DNA from: CALMEC01 sp963765105
GTDB lineage: Bacteria; Actinomycetota; Thermoleophilia; Miltoncostaeales; Miltoncostaeaceae
DNA length: 64,000 bases
Assembly (NCBI GenBank): GCA_963765105.1
Contig: CAVXUW010000004.1
Span: forward strand, 806,001 to 870,000
Direction: 5' to 3'
A program made the translations under genes and the position numbers. Below the pieces are notes generated by a model. It saw only the letters and a program-made list of their open reading frames with translations, had not been told where the DNA came from and ran no database searches. The first letter of the stretch is position 1; each line of letters starts with the position of its first letter. Positions 42,319 through 51,910 of the stretch are shown here, piece after piece.

Positions 42319-45213
42319 ATGGGATCTCATACGCACCAGCCCGACACGCGGACGTCCGAGCCGCAGAAGCAGCATTTCACCGCGCCGTCGGAGACGCGCC
42401 AGCCGCTGCAGGACCCGGCGACGCTCGCCGCCGCCGTCGGCAACCGGCAGTTTCAGGACATGGTCGCGGCGGGTTCGCTGCGGCCGCAGGGACCGGCCAC
42501 CCCGCCGCGCCCGGGGATGTCGCCCGCCGAGGTTGCGCAGGAAGCGCTGCAGCAGCGCCAGCCGCGCATGCTCCTTTCGTTGAACGGCAACTTCGCGGGT
42601 CTGGACGACGACCGCCGCGCGGCGCTGATCGAGCTGGTCCTCGAAGTGCCCTTCAGCGGGCGGGGTCAGTTGCTGAATCAGCTGTGGTCCGGCTGGCCCG
42701 AGACGACAAAGCGGGTCGTCGCGGGTGACCCACTCTGGGCGCGATCCGCACAGGCGGTCCCGGCCCTCATGGGCGCGCCGCTCGACGAACTGCGCCGTCG
42801 GTTCATTAGCGACGTCAGGACTCGGGCGAGCGAACACCTCGATACGGCGTTCGAGCGAATGGTGAGCGAGCGCGACGTACTCCTGCGACCGCAGCACGCA
42901 AAAGGGCGCATCAGCGCGATCCGCCAGGGTGCGCAACGGGCTCACAAGCTCCTCGAGGTGAGAAAGGCGCTGCTGGCGACCCCGGTGGGGTGGATACAAC
43001 CGATCGGTGACACCGGGTTCATGTCACAAGCACTGTTCAACCCTCAGCGACCGCCGACGAATCCGTACGGGGCGCCGAGGCCGATATGGGAGAAACTGAA
43101 GGCCGACTATGACTGGATCGTCGGCGAGCTCTCCACGGCCGCGGCCGTCTCACCGATAGTGAGCGCCGCCATCAGCACGGGCGATGTCGGCACCCTAGTC
43201 TCCGAGTCCGACAGCGACGTGACCGATGCCTCGCTGCGACAGCTGGACAGTCTTCGCAGCCATCACAAGAAGGCCCGGGCCGCACTGGACCAGGAGTCCC
43301 TGAACTGGTTTGATCTTGTTCCCATCCATCAGCAGCTCCTCGCAGGAGAGACGGCCGCCTCGGGGACGAACTGGGGTACCGAGTCTCTGCGCGTCACCGT
43401 CGGCGCGATGCTCGAGCGGCATGACCGGGCACAGTGGATGACGGGCTTGGCCACGAGCCTTGGGGTCACCGTCGCCGCAACCGTGGTTGCCGCTCTCAGT
43501 GGCGGAACGGCGGTCCCACTCCTCGCAGGCGCAGCGGCCATCGGCTACGGGGGTTCCCAGACATACCGGTCGTGGAAACGCGCGGACGCGATGGAGGTCG
43601 CTCACGCCGCAAACGCCGGTCACGTCAATGAGCTCGTCACGGCCGACGCCGCGGCGGAGGCGCGGTTCGAAGCGCGCCTCAACCTGCTACTGAGCGCGAT
43701 CGACGGGTACGGGATCGTGAAGGGAACCCGAACCGCCGTGCAGGGACGTCCGCGATCGGGCCCGCTCGGGCACGCACCGTCACCGGTGTCGGTGGCACCC
43801 AATCCACCGCACGCGTCCCCAGCACCGGCGGCGCCCCAACGTGCGCCACTCTCCGGCGGGACGGCTCCGACGAGCACCTCACCGTCACGACCTCCCGCTC
43901 CAGGGCGATCGTCGGAGCCCACAACGGCGCCGATGGCGGGCGTGAAGGAAAGTCCACCCGCACGCCCGTCAGTGGGCTCGAGCGCGCTGGACGACATCGG
44001 GCTCAGCCTCTGGAAGTACGCTCGAGAGTGGGTGGACCGCTCGTCGGTCACCGGCGGCCGTTGGCCCACCGTGACCGGGAACCGCCGTTTCGTCGACAAC
44101 ACCCTGGAGATCCCGACCCGCACGGGGGTTGTTCGAGTCGCCGTTCGGATCAACGCGCGAAGGGCGCCCGGCCAGAATGCCGACGTCACCCCCGTCGCAT
44201 CGTCAGAGTCCCTCGTGACGCGTGGGTCCGGGCCAAATGCCGATTGGGAGGCCACGATTGACATCCCACTTGTCGGCAACCCGGACGAGAAGAGATACGC
44301 CCTTGGGCGCGAGCTCGACACGATCACCGGGACCGTCCTCAAAGGCGCACCTGACGCGACCGTGACGGAGAAGGTGCCCGGCCTGTTCGGTCGCAATGCG
44401 GCCGGTACCCCGACGTCTCGGGACATCGCGCTCGTCCGCGAACTCGCCGAGCGCCTCGCCGACCTCCGGGTGACGGAGAACGCGATTAGAGATGGCGGTA
44501 CGGCCGGGATGCTGCGGTCTCTGGCAGACCGCACGACGATCCAGCGTCAGGAGATCGCGAAGCTCACCCGTGAGATGGGGTTCGACGATCCCCACAACCT
44601 GTCCGCCAAGCTCGAGGCTCTCGGCAATGCGCCGGGCTTGGATTCCTGGGTGTACTTCCGTGACGAGCTGGTCCAACGGGGCCTGGCGCCAATACTCAAG
44701 CGCATCGGCTCCCTCCCCGGCGTCGCCGACACGCTCAGCGACACGGTCATCGCCAACCTCTACCGGGTTTCGCCCAGCGACCCCAAAGGAAGCTTCGTCC
44801 GCGACGGGCTCAGCGGCGGCCGGGTCGAGCGCGAGTTGCGAGCGTTCGTCGAGGTCCGGCAGGAGTTTGCGCTCGTGGAGATCGGCAACCGCAAAGCGGG
44901 CGGGACGGCGTATCGCCTCTACGACCAGTACCGCTGGGTGGGCGACGGCCGACCGCCGCGTCCGGCGACGTACGGGTACCCGAAACCCACGGGTCCGGTC
45001 CCGCCGGGGTGGGAGAAGTCCGAACGGGAGATCGCGTCGGTGAGCGACCTCGACGTCCATCTCACCGAGCTCGCCGCTGCCCTCAAGACGGGGCCGAAGA
45101 AGCCATCGGACACGGTCACGCTCACCACCGAAACCGGCGTTCCGGTGAAGGTCGAATTCGACGCCGGAGGCAGGCCCACGGCGATTGACATCGACCCAGA
45201 GTGGTTCCGATAG
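42319..45213 (+). CDS. Second eCIS-cargo-like / polymorphic-toxin-like protein
   Basis: 964 residues from ATG 42319; an earlier GTG at 42274 is possible. A Gln/Thr-rich leader and LAAAVGNRQFQDMVAAG (about 36-52) reproduce the GN motif of eCIS cargos and of the 1340-residue protein 36 kb upstream. A helical core follows. A glycine/alanine-rich hydrophobic hairpin (about 373-400: LGVTVAATVVAALSGG) leads into YRSWKRADAMEVAHAAN. A Pro/Ser linker (about 483-560) separates a 400-residue C-terminal region beginning DIGLSLWKYAREW. That region has a beta-rich part with LGRELDTITGTV, then helices. No known toxin motif is seen, and no immunity-like gene follows on the same strand. Confidence 0.6.
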   Translation: MGSHTHQPDTRTSEPQKQHFTAPSETRQPLQDPATLAAAVGNRQFQDMVAAGSLRPQGPATPPRPGMSPAEVAQEALQQRQPRMLLSLNGNFAGLDDDRRAALIELVLEVPFSGRGQLLNQLWSGWPETTKRVVAGDPLWARSAQAVPALMGAPLDELRRRFISDVRTRASEHLDTAFERMVSERDVLLRPQHAKGRISAIRQGAQRAHKLLEVRKALLATPVGWIQPIGDTGFMSQALFNPQRPPTNPYGAPRPIWEKLKADYDWIVGELSTAAAVSPIVSAAISTGDVGTLVSESDSDVTDASLRQLDSLRSHHKKARAALDQESLNWFDLVPIHQQLLAGETAASGTNWGTESLRVTVGAMLERHDRAQWMTGLATSLGVTVAATVVAALSGGTAVPLLAGAAAIGYGGSQTYRSWKRADAMEVAHAANAGHVNELVTADAAAEARFEARLNLLLSAIDGYGIVKGTRTAVQGRPRSGPLGHAPSPVSVAPNPPHASPAPAAPQRAPLSGGTAPTSTSPSRPPAPGRSSEPTTAPMAGVKESPPARPSVGSSALDDIGLSLWKYAREWVDRSSVTGGRWPTVTGNRRFVDNTLEIPTRTGVVRVAVRINARRAPGQNADVTPVASSESLVTRGSGPNADWEATIDIPLVGNPDEKRYALGRELDTITGTVLKGAPDATVTEKVPGLFGRNAAGTPTSRDIALVRELAERLADLRVTENAIRDGGTAGMLRSLADRTTIQRQEIAKLTREMGFDDPHNLSAKLEALGNAPGLDSWVYFRDELVQRGLAPILKRIGSLPGVADTLSDTVIANLYRVSPSDPKGSFVRDGLSGGRVERELRAFVEVRQEFALVEIGNRKAGGTAYRLYDQYRWVGDGRPPRPATYGYPKPTGPVPPGWEKSEREIASVSDLDVHLTELAAALKTGPKKPSDTVTLTTETGVPVKVEFDAGGRPTAIDIDPEWFR

Positions 45214-45274
45214 CGCGCGATCATGGCGTCGACGTCACGAATCGTGATGACATCCCCGAGTGAGCCCATGGCAG

Positions 45275-46021
45275 TCAACGCGACACGCCCCGCCGGTGGT
45301 GCGTACGTTCTGACCGACGGCTCTCGCAAACACCCCGTGGGTTGCGTCGCGCCACGGTCAGGCCAGCCGCCCACCCCGGTGCGCGGCCACCGGCCGGCGG
45401 CTCGATCGAGGCGAGGTCGATGCCGCTGCTCGTGACCAACCACGCGGTGATCGAGTTCGAGTTCCACATCTCCCCAGCCCGGAGTTCGTCGCGTCCCCAC
45501 ACCGGCGTTGGCAGATGGTGCACAAGTTCGAGCAGGCGGCGCGCTCGATCAAGATCGTTTGTGAGGCGGCGCGGGCTGGCGACTGCTTCGGCCACATCGG
45601 GGATCACGCCGTCGCGCCAGCACCGCACTTCGTAGCGAAAAAGTCTCCACACCGCCGCCCAGCGGAAGCCAACGGGGCCTTCGGCAACGACGCCTCGCGC
45701 CGCACCATTCCTGTCCGGGATCGGTGCTTGTTCGATGACGAACCGCCCCTCGGGGACGCACACCTCGAGTGCCGAATGGTAGAGATCGCAGGGATCCCGT
45801 CGCGCGAGCCGAGCAGCCACCGACTCGAAGACGCGCCCGTTCACACGAACGGAATGACCCCCCGCGCCGAGAGGGAGCCAGAACAGATCGACACAGCCGA
45901 CAGCAACGGGATCAGCGTTGCGGCAGCTCGCCAGCCCCGCGGCGCTTCGGAGGGAGCCTGGGAGTCGCGACGTCGCTTCGGAGCACGCGTCGTGGGCTGT
46001 CTCAGTGTGGTTGTCGATCAT
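45275..46021 (-). CDS. Conserved hypothetical protein, possible LRAT/NlpC-like fold
   Basis: 248 residues. A well-composed domain spans about 45-215: VDLFWLPLGAGGHSVRVNG, DLYHSALEVCVPEGRFVIEQ, RGVVAEGPVG, FRYEVRCWRDG and WGRDELRAGEMWNSNSITAW. A conserved-looking His (YHSALEV) followed by a Trp-Asn-Ser-Asn segment recalls permuted papain-like folds, but the Cys nucleophile is not certain, so this is a guess. The C-terminal Arg-rich tail may be disordered. It converges on the cargo-like gene 60 bp away. Confidence 0.6.
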   Translation of the reverse strand: MIDNHTETAHDACSEATSRLPGSLRSAAGLASCRNADPVAVGCVDLFWLPLGAGGHSVRVNGRVFESVAARLARRDPCDLYHSALEVCVPEGRFVIEQAPIPDRNGAARGVVAEGPVGFRWAAVWRLFRYEVRCWRDGVIPDVAEAVASPRRLTNDLDRARRLLELVHHLPTPVWGRDELRAGEMWNSNSITAWLVTSSGIDLASIEPPAGGRAPGWAAGLTVARRNPRGVCESRRSERTHHRRGVSR

Positions 46022-46175
46022 TCATCTCGTTCTCAATGACGATGCCGTTTGCCGCCGGTTGGTGCCGTAGTACCAGCCGGCGTGTCCGGCGCTGGGAATC
46101 GTGAGGCCTGAGACGTCGCGGTGGGCGTTGGCCTCCATCGCGAATGGTGCGCGGTGGGACGAGGCGTTGCATCGG

Positions 46176-46670
46176 TCAAGTTCTCCCGTCAGTACGGGCT
46201 TTGCCCGTCCGATTCCCTTCGGGAGGTGCGCTCTCACTGACGGTCCCCGTCGGCTCGGGTGGGTTCGGGGCACGCCGCCAGCGGGCGCCGACATGATTGC
46301 GTGGCGCCCGTCGGCGGCGTGAGGCCAGTAGCCCGAGTGCGCCAGCTACCAAGATCGTGCCAGCGACCGCGGAGGGGTCGATGATCCGCCGGAAACGTGC
46401 GTGTCCTTCCGAGATCTCGATGAACCCGAGGGGACGAACCATCGCCCCGCCTCCACCGCCCGAGCCAGTCTCCCCTTTGCCTCCCTTCGCCTCGCCGGAG
46501 CCTCCGCCAAAGCCCCACCGTGACCGGGCAACCGGAATGACCGTTATGCCATCACGTTCGATTGCCTCACCGAAGACGCTTGACTCTCCCGCGGAGGCCC
46601 CGACAACCTGGGCCAGTCTTTCGACGACGTGCGAGGCACCCTTGCGTGCCGAATCGACTGCAGTGTTCAT
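46176..46670 (-). CDS. GerW/YtfJ-family protein with C-terminal membrane helix
   Basis: 164 residues from ATG 46670, with GAAGGAGG upstream. The GerW domain is plain: GEAIERDGITVIPVARSRWGFGGG, a glycine-rich loop GSGGGGGAMVRPLGFIEI and then HARFRRIIDP. A membrane helix (VAGTILVAGALGLLA) is followed by a basic tail. In Bacillus YtfJ/GerW is needed for spore germination; in non-sporulating actinobacteria the role is unknown. Its neighbour upstream on the same strand is a copper nitrite reductase. Confidence 0.88.
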   Translation of the reverse strand: MNTAVDSARKGASHVVERLAQVVGASAGESSVFGEAIERDGITVIPVARSRWGFGGGSGEAKGGKGETGSGGGGGAMVRPLGFIEISEGHARFRRIIDPSAVAGTILVAGALGLLASRRRRAPRNHVGARWRRAPNPPEPTGTVSESAPPEGNRTGKARTDGRT

Positions 46671-46808
46671 GTGTCCTCCTTCGGTGGAGTGCTCAGTGTT
46701 GAAAGGCGACCGGCACGCGCCGAACTCCCGGCCCAGTCACCCTGGTTGTCATCGGAACTCCCATCGAGTGTTTGGGTGGGCGGTGAGTGTCTCGACGCTC
46801 ACTTGCAG

Positions 46809-47915
46809 CTAGTTGTGCCCGTTCTTGGACGGGTCGGCCACACCGCCGGGACCGGGCTTCCCGTCACCGGTAAGGAACATTCCCACCGCGCCCATCGCGG
46901 CATGATTGAACTGGTGCGTCACCATCGGGAACTGTCCCTCTCCCACGAACTGCATCTCGAACACCCCGCTGCCCGATGCGGCGAGCCCGAGGGTTTGACG
47001 ACCGTATGTCACGTTGCGTGGGTTGCCGTCGGCAAAGACACGATCGAAGACGGTGCCGACAACGTGGAAGCTACTCACCTCGCTCGGGCCGGCGTTGAGG
47101 ACAAATAGCCGGGCCTTGGAGTTCGCGGGAAGCTTGATCGGGTTCTTCGCGTACTGGGCCGGGATGCCGTTGAAAACGACGTTGCTCGGGCGTTTGTCAT
47201 CGATATCCGCCGCCGATGCGTAGATCTCGGATTGGGTGACGGCAAACTCCGGCATCGCCGCACCAAAGCCCTCCTTTGGCTGCACGATGATCATCCCGTA
47301 CATCCCCATCCCGATGTGTTGAAGCACCGGGGCCGTCGCACAGTGGTACATGAACACGCCGGGATATTCGAGCCGGAATTTGTACTCGCCGGCAGCGCCC
47401 GGCTTGACTTGCACATGCCCTCCACCGAGGGTGAGGCGCGACGCGTGATAGTCGACGCTGTGATGGAACTTGCTCGACCGCTCATTGGAGATCTTGATGG
47501 TGATCATGTCGCCGACAACGGCCCGCAGCACCGGGCCCGGAACGCTGTTGTTGAAGGTCCACATCCTGAACTTCTTGTCACCCACCTGGATGACTTTCTC
47601 GGTGGTGACAAGCTCAAATGTCTTGTCACCCGGAGCCACCGGCGCGGTGACCGGGTCGTAGGGCTTCATCACGATGTCGGCTGGTTCAGCGATTTCGTGA
47701 TCCGCATGTCCCACGGATCCATCGCCGGCTTCGGTCGCTGCAGGGGATGGCGCCGGAGGTGACGCAGCATCGGAATCATCATTGGAGAGTGCAAACGCCA
47801 ACGCGCCGATCGACGCCACCAGCGCTACGAGAGACACGCCGGCAAGAGCCTTGACCCCACCTGACCGGCGTGGTCGTTGGTGCCGGACATCGGGAAGAGG
47901 ATCAAATTGAGTCAT
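46809..47915 (-). CDS. nirK: Copper nitrite reductase (NirK/AniA-type)
   Basis: 368 residues. N-terminal membrane anchor (about 21-43). Type 1 copper ligands His152, Cys192, His200 and Met205 lie in HHSVDYH, YHCATAPVLQH and GMGMYG. Type 2 ligands are His157, His191 and a C-terminal His in VTHQFNHA. The catalytic pair Asp155 (SVDYH) and His (SSFHVVG) are present. It should reduce nitrite to NO on the outer face of the membrane. No nor genes follow, so NO signalling or detoxification by other proteins is likely. It starts the stress and hypoxia-like cluster. Confidence 0.93.
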   Translation of the reverse strand: MTQFDPLPDVRHQRPRRSGGVKALAGVSLVALVASIGALAFALSNDDSDAASPPAPSPAATEAGDGSVGHADHEIAEPADIVMKPYDPVTAPVAPGDKTFELVTTEKVIQVGDKKFRMWTFNNSVPGPVLRAVVGDMITIKISNERSSKFHHSVDYHASRLTLGGGHVQVKPGAAGEYKFRLEYPGVFMYHCATAPVLQHIGMGMYGMIIVQPKEGFGAAMPEFAVTQSEIYASAADIDDKRPSNVVFNGIPAQYAKNPIKLPANSKARLFVLNAGPSEVSSFHVVGTVFDRVFADGNPRNVTYGRQTLGLAASGSGVFEMQFVGEGQFPMVTHQFNHAAMGAVGMFLTGDGKPGPGGVADPSKNGHN

Positions 47916-48219
47916 CGCGATTGGCCTTTCTCGGCCGCTGATGCTCTGGTTCGCGTCAACGGCATGGTGAGGACTCCGATACCCGGATGCTGATCAAGTG
48001 CCGCGAGCGCTCCAAGCGGTAGAACCCCTCGATCCACTGTGGACTTTCCGCACGTCGTTTTCGTCAAGGAACGGAAGCTGGATGCGGCGCCACACGCCCT
48101 GGGGCCGATGCAGATGAGCAGGTACCAACCCGAAAGGGGCCGTCGCGTTTCGACGGATACACGGTGCCGCCAGAAGCATGAGACTGATGACGTCTCTTAT
48201 CGACAATCGGGAGATGGGA

Positions 48220-48483
48220 ATGATGATGGAATGGGCACGCGATGGCTGGAGTTGGTGGGAGTGGCTTCTCATGAGTATCGGGATGGTCGCCTTCTGGGCG
48301 CTTGTCGCGTGGGCTGTTGTGGCAATCGTCCAACGGACGCGCGGCGCATCCAACGAACCCGACGCGGAGGCAATCCTCAAAGAGAGATTCGCTCGCGGGG
48401 AGATCGACGAAGACGAATACCGAAGGCGGCAAGCCGCTCTCGGCGAGGCCGGGAGTTACACAACCCCCCGGCCGGGCAGCTAA
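48220..48483 (+). CDS. SHOCT-domain small membrane protein
   Basis: 87 residues from the first of three ATGs at 48220, with GGGAG upstream; ATG 48178 gives 101 residues. One or two membrane helices (WWEWLLMSIGMVAFWALVAW then VVAIVQ) are followed by the SHOCT motif ILKERFARGEIDEDEYRRR. SHOCT is an oligomerisation tail common in small actinobacterial membrane proteins. No further role can be given. Confidence 0.88.
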   Translation: MMMEWARDGWSWWEWLLMSIGMVAFWALVAWAVVAIVQRTRGASNEPDAEAILKERFARGEIDEDEYRRRQAALGEAGSYTTPRPGS

Positions 48484-49054
48484 GGGGCGACCCGGCCATT
48501 CCCGGGATTGGGTGGTGCGCAACGCATTTGACCAGCGGTGGCCCGATCCCCTGCCTCCGTCGTTCCCACTCCACGGCGCGGGGAGTAGTTATCACGCCAA
48601 ACTCCTCCATCGGGTCACTGACCCGTTCATCGGTATCCATCATGTTGTGGGTAACCGGAAGGACCGAAACGGCCCTCGCAACTCGGTGACGTTCCGTTCA
48701 AGCCAATTGGATCGTTCCGCGGGGTGCGTTGAGTGCGCGTGCCACCACGAACACCTCCGCGCCCTCCGCCGCCCGATCCGTCACCTCTGCACACAAACGT
48801 GGGCATGGACATATCTCGTTCGCGATCACCAGAACGCGTTTCGATCGCTGGACTGCCTGCGAGGTGGTGTTCATGTATTGCCACTCATCGCAGGAGGATG
48901 CTCCGGTGACTGACGAGGCCGATTGCTGCGGACAGGCTCGACGAGGTCGATGGCCTTTGCCGTTCCGCCTACCCGCGGATCGGATCTGTGGGAAGCACCA
49001 CGCCAGCCCCGCAAACGAGCGTGGAACAACTGGCTGGCGCCCGAACCGAGCGAC
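48484..49054. other. 571-bp region without a supported gene
   Basis: Short open frames in all directions lack family features. A GTG at 48906 has AGGAGG upstream and opens a 72-residue frame beginning MTDEADCCGQ, but most of it overlaps the end of the DUF4389 gene on the other strand, so I do not call it. The stretch sits between convergent genes and probably includes terminators. Confidence 0.4.
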
Positions 49055-50554
49055 TCACGCGCCGCCGTGGTGCGGCACGCCCCCCACCGCGACCGGGTTG
49101 CCCCCGGGCTCGCTTTCGCCCTGATCGAGACGGAAAGGTGGGTACTCGTCGCGCATCAATGCGATGTACGCGGTCACCCGAAAAACCCAGCGGTTGAGGC
49201 CGATGACCAAGTCGAAGATCCCCCGTGGGTAGCGACCGGTAAACAGCAGGGCGATCGCCCCGACCAGGACGAGAACACCGATCACACCGGGCGTTCCCTG
49301 CCACCACCATCCGCCCCCATCGGCAAACCCCCAGACGCCGGGTGCTCCAACAGCCCAGCCGCCGGAAAACAGCGCCACGATAATGAGGTGCGGAATCGCC
49401 AGCAGCCACCACTTCACCAGCACCAACCCTCGGGACAGCTGCTCCGGGTAGGCGATCTCGAGACGAGCCGGGTAGTTCGAATCGTCGTCGAGCGTGAACG
49501 GGGGATAGCGGTCCGTACCCAGCGCCGAATAACTGTAGAACGCCACCCTCCAGGTCCACCGGAGCACCCCAACATTGAAGTTGAAGATTCCCTGTGGGTA
49601 GCGACCGGTAAACAGGATCGCGAAAAACGCGCCGACGGAAAGCACCCAGAACGCAAGCCACAGGAACGCGAGCACGATCCAATGCGGGATGGCGAGAACC
49701 CACTTCACCAGCCAGAGCCACCGACTCTGACCGTCGTCAAGCCGGCCTTCGAGCACGACCGGCATGGACGGTCCGGCCATCGCGAGTGGCTGCGCCGCGT
49801 GTGGCTGACCGCCCGGGGATGGATCCACGACGATCGCCGGTGAGCGACGTCGACCCCGAATACCGACAACGAGCATCGCGATGGAACCGCCCAGCAGTAC
49901 AAGTCCGGTCACCAGCAGACCAACGGCGATTCGCAGCAAGTACTTGATCTTGGCTCCGACGCTCGCTGCCACGTCGACCCCTGGAGAACCGTCGGCATTC
50001 ATGAAGACAACGGACCAGTCCCCGCCCGCCACATTCCACTGGAGGGTCTGCGACCCGGTGCCCGTCGCACGTGCCACCCAGAAGTTCTGCGACGCCGGGG
50101 GCGCCGGGGCCGTGTCCCCGCTGCGGCGGGTGTAGTCCACCCGGAACGGATCGAAGTCGACTTCCCGGATGCGGTCCTGCTCGACGCCGGACAGATAGCG
50201 ATCGACGTCGCTCGCACGCCCGATCCCGACGAACACCGGCGTAGTTGAATCGCTGGGCGTCGTCCGGAGTCGGACGGTCGCAAGACTGTTGTCCGCCACC
50301 TCCTGGGGGGTCCCCTCCACGACGGACAGGTCTTCGCTGGCAATGGCACGTGTCGGTGTCGTGAACCGTTCCGTCGATGTCGTAAAGAACCCATCGCTGT
50401 CACGAAGGGTGCCGTGCGCGATGGTGAGGGCACCACCCGCCACGGACAGCCCGAGCCCGACAAGGGCCAGCAACGAACCGACAACGATCAGAACGATGCG
50501 GCCGGCGCCCATGGGCTGCCGCGAATCGGTCAGGTGAGCTGAGTCCGGTGTCAT
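49055..50554 (-). CDS. DUF4389-type membrane protein with duplicated domain
   Basis: 499 residues from ATG 50554, with AAGGAGGAG upstream. A first membrane helix (IVLIVVGSLLALVGLGLSVAGG) precedes an extracytoplasmic domain of about 150 residues and a second helix (about 215-240). The C-terminal half has two DUF4389 copies, each with FTGRYP(Q/R)GIF and R(V/W)...Y..L..D.YPPF, at about 280-375 and 380-480. The protein is probably an integral envelope sensor or scaffold; the reaction is unknown. It is divergent from the DUF6544 gene. Confidence 0.88.
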   Translation of the reverse strand: MTPDSAHLTDSRQPMGAGRIVLIVVGSLLALVGLGLSVAGGALTIAHGTLRDSDGFFTTSTERFTTPTRAIASEDLSVVEGTPQEVADNSLATVRLRTTPSDSTTPVFVGIGRASDVDRYLSGVEQDRIREVDFDPFRVDYTRRSGDTAPAPPASQNFWVARATGTGSQTLQWNVAGGDWSVVFMNADGSPGVDVAASVGAKIKYLLRIAVGLLVTGLVLLGGSIAMLVVGIRGRRRSPAIVVDPSPGGQPHAAQPLAMAGPSMPVVLEGRLDDGQSRWLWLVKWVLAIPHWIVLAFLWLAFWVLSVGAFFAILFTGRYPQGIFNFNVGVLRWTWRVAFYSYSALGTDRYPPFTLDDDSNYPARLEIAYPEQLSRGLVLVKWWLLAIPHLIIVALFSGGWAVGAPGVWGFADGGGWWWQGTPGVIGVLVLVGAIALLFTGRYPRGIFDLVIGLNRWVFRVTAYIALMRDEYPPFRLDQGESEPGGNPVAVGGVPHHGGA

Positions 50555-50685
50555 CACTCCTCCTTGCGCACGCGATGAGGCTCCGCGGCATCGTCGTTTC
50601 GTCGCGCGCAACCTTGCGGACCGGCGGCGCGGTCACATCCCCGGCGACACCGAGCTCTGATGGGGGTGCCGACGGATCGCCGATG

Positions 50686-50710
50686 CGGACATCCCGATGG
50701 CGACATCCGG
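50686..50710. promoter_or_regulatory. Paired GACATCC sites, candidate operator shared with the USP gene
   Basis: GGACATCCC (50687-50695) and CGACATCCGG (50701-50710) form direct half-sites about one and a third helical turns apart in the divergent DUF4389/DUF6544 gap. The palindrome CGGACATCCG appears again at 53039-53048, upstream of the universal stress gene. The repeat suggests a common regulator. Confidence 0.35.
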
Positions 50711-50778
50711 GTTCGTCCCGTCGTCGTCGCTCACCCAGAACGGGACGATTCGACTCGACTCAACCAACGGAAGTTTCG

Positions 50779-51501
50779 ATGCCAGACGTCTCATCAACCG
50801 CCACGCTGCCGCAGGCCGCGGACGCCCCCACGCTGCCCCCGCTCGTCCAGCGCTACCTCCAGCGGGCGATTCTCCCAGACTGCCCCGGCCCGGCACGGGT
50901 GGAGGTGGTTCAAACCGGCCAGATGTGGCGACGCCCCGATGCAAAGCCGATGCACTTCACCGCCGTCGAGGAGTTCGCGATCGACACGGTCGCGTTCTCC
51001 TGGCGCGCACGCTTCAGCGTCGCTCCGTTCCTTGCCCTGCAGATTCATGACGGGTGCGCAGGCGGAGACGCGTGGATGCGCGGACGCATCGCCGGATTGC
51101 CGTTCATGAACAAGGCAGGGCCGGACATCGTCGTTGGAGCGGCGATGAGATACCTCGCGGAGATCGCGTGGGCGCCCCACGCCATGATGGCCAACCGTGA
51201 GATCACCTGGCGTGAGGTCGACGCCCAATCGGTGGAGGCCGCCATCGAGACGAGCGCCGGAAGGGCCGCCATCGTCATCGGGTTCGATGATCACGCCGAC
51301 ATCATCAGCGCCCGCGCCGATGCGCGCCCACGCGACGGCGATCAGCCTCGCCCGTGGCAGGGAACGTTTGGCGACTACGCCGTGATGGACGGGATCCGTG
51401 TTCCGACGACGGCCGCGGTTCAGTGGGTTTTGCCCGAGGGTCCGTTCACCTACTTCCGCTGCACGGTGACCGACCTGACGCTCATCGCGAGACGGGGCTG
51501 A
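50779..51501 (+). CDS. DUF6544-like protein
   Basis: 240 residues from ATG 50779, with a GGAAG site 6 nt upstream. LPPLVQRYLQRAILPDCPGP, MWRRPDAKPMHFTAVEEFAI and the LAEIAWAPHAM stretch match the DUF6544 pattern. A beta-rich C-terminus ends WVLPEGPFTYFRCTVTDL. No signal peptide or catalytic motif. It is the first gene of a short plus-strand run leading to the flavodoxin. Confidence 0.75.
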   Translation: MPDVSSTATLPQAADAPTLPPLVQRYLQRAILPDCPGPARVEVVQTGQMWRRPDAKPMHFTAVEEFAIDTVAFSWRARFSVAPFLALQIHDGCAGGDAWMRGRIAGLPFMNKAGPDIVVGAAMRYLAEIAWAPHAMMANREITWREVDAQSVEAAIETSAGRAAIVIGFDDHADIISARADARPRDGDQPRPWQGTFGDYAVMDGIRVPTTAAVQWVLPEGPFTYFRCTVTDLTLIARRG

Positions 51502-51505
51502 TTCC

Positions 51506-51910
51506 GTGATTGCACTCCGAAGAATCCTCGCAACCGCCCTCGTGATCCACGGGGCGATCCATATGATCGGGTTCGCGGTGAACTGGGAATTGACCGAGAC
51601 AGATGGCTTCCCCTACTCGACCGAAGTGATCGGTGGAATCGACGTTGGCACCTCGGGCATTCGAATCATCGGCGTCCTGTGGATGGTCGCCGCAGCGGCG
51701 TTTGTCATCGCCGGCTGGGTCGTCGTGCGCAAAAAACTCTGGGCACTGACATGGACTCTCGGCGCGGCGATGTTCTCCTCTCTGTTGTGCCTGGTTCAGA
51801 TCGACACCGCGTGGCGTGGCCTCGCTATCGATCTCATCATCGTTCTCAGCGTCGTGATGTGGTGGTCCTTGCGTACGCACGAGTCGCACGATCAGGGGGT
51901 GACGCGATGA
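51506..51910 (+). CDS. Four-helix membrane protein
   Basis: 134 residues from GTG 51506, 4 bp after the previous stop. Four hydrophobic helices: RRILATALVIHGAIHMIGFA, IRIIGVLWMVAAAAFVIAGW, LWALTWTLGAAMFSSLLCLV and LAIDLIIVLSVVMWW. His16 and His19 in helix 1 could bind heme or metal. Coupled by ATGA to a flavodoxin-like gene, so it may be a redox partner or membrane anchor. Confidence 0.82.
   Translation: MIALRRILATALVIHGAIHMIGFAVNWELTETDGFPYSTEVIGGIDVGTSGIRIIGVLWMVAAAAFVIAGWVVVRKKLWALTWTLGAAMFSSLLCLVQIDTAWRGLAIDLIIVLSVVMWWSLRTHESHDQGVTR

Noticed and set aside
46022..46294. 90-residue minus-strand frame ending GWYYGTNRRQT
   Set aside because: More than half overlaps the GerW-like gene in another frame; the rest is too short to support.
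48729..49124. 131-residue plus-strand frame with several Cys
   Set aside because: No family features; its second half overlaps the end of the DUF4389 gene on the other strand.
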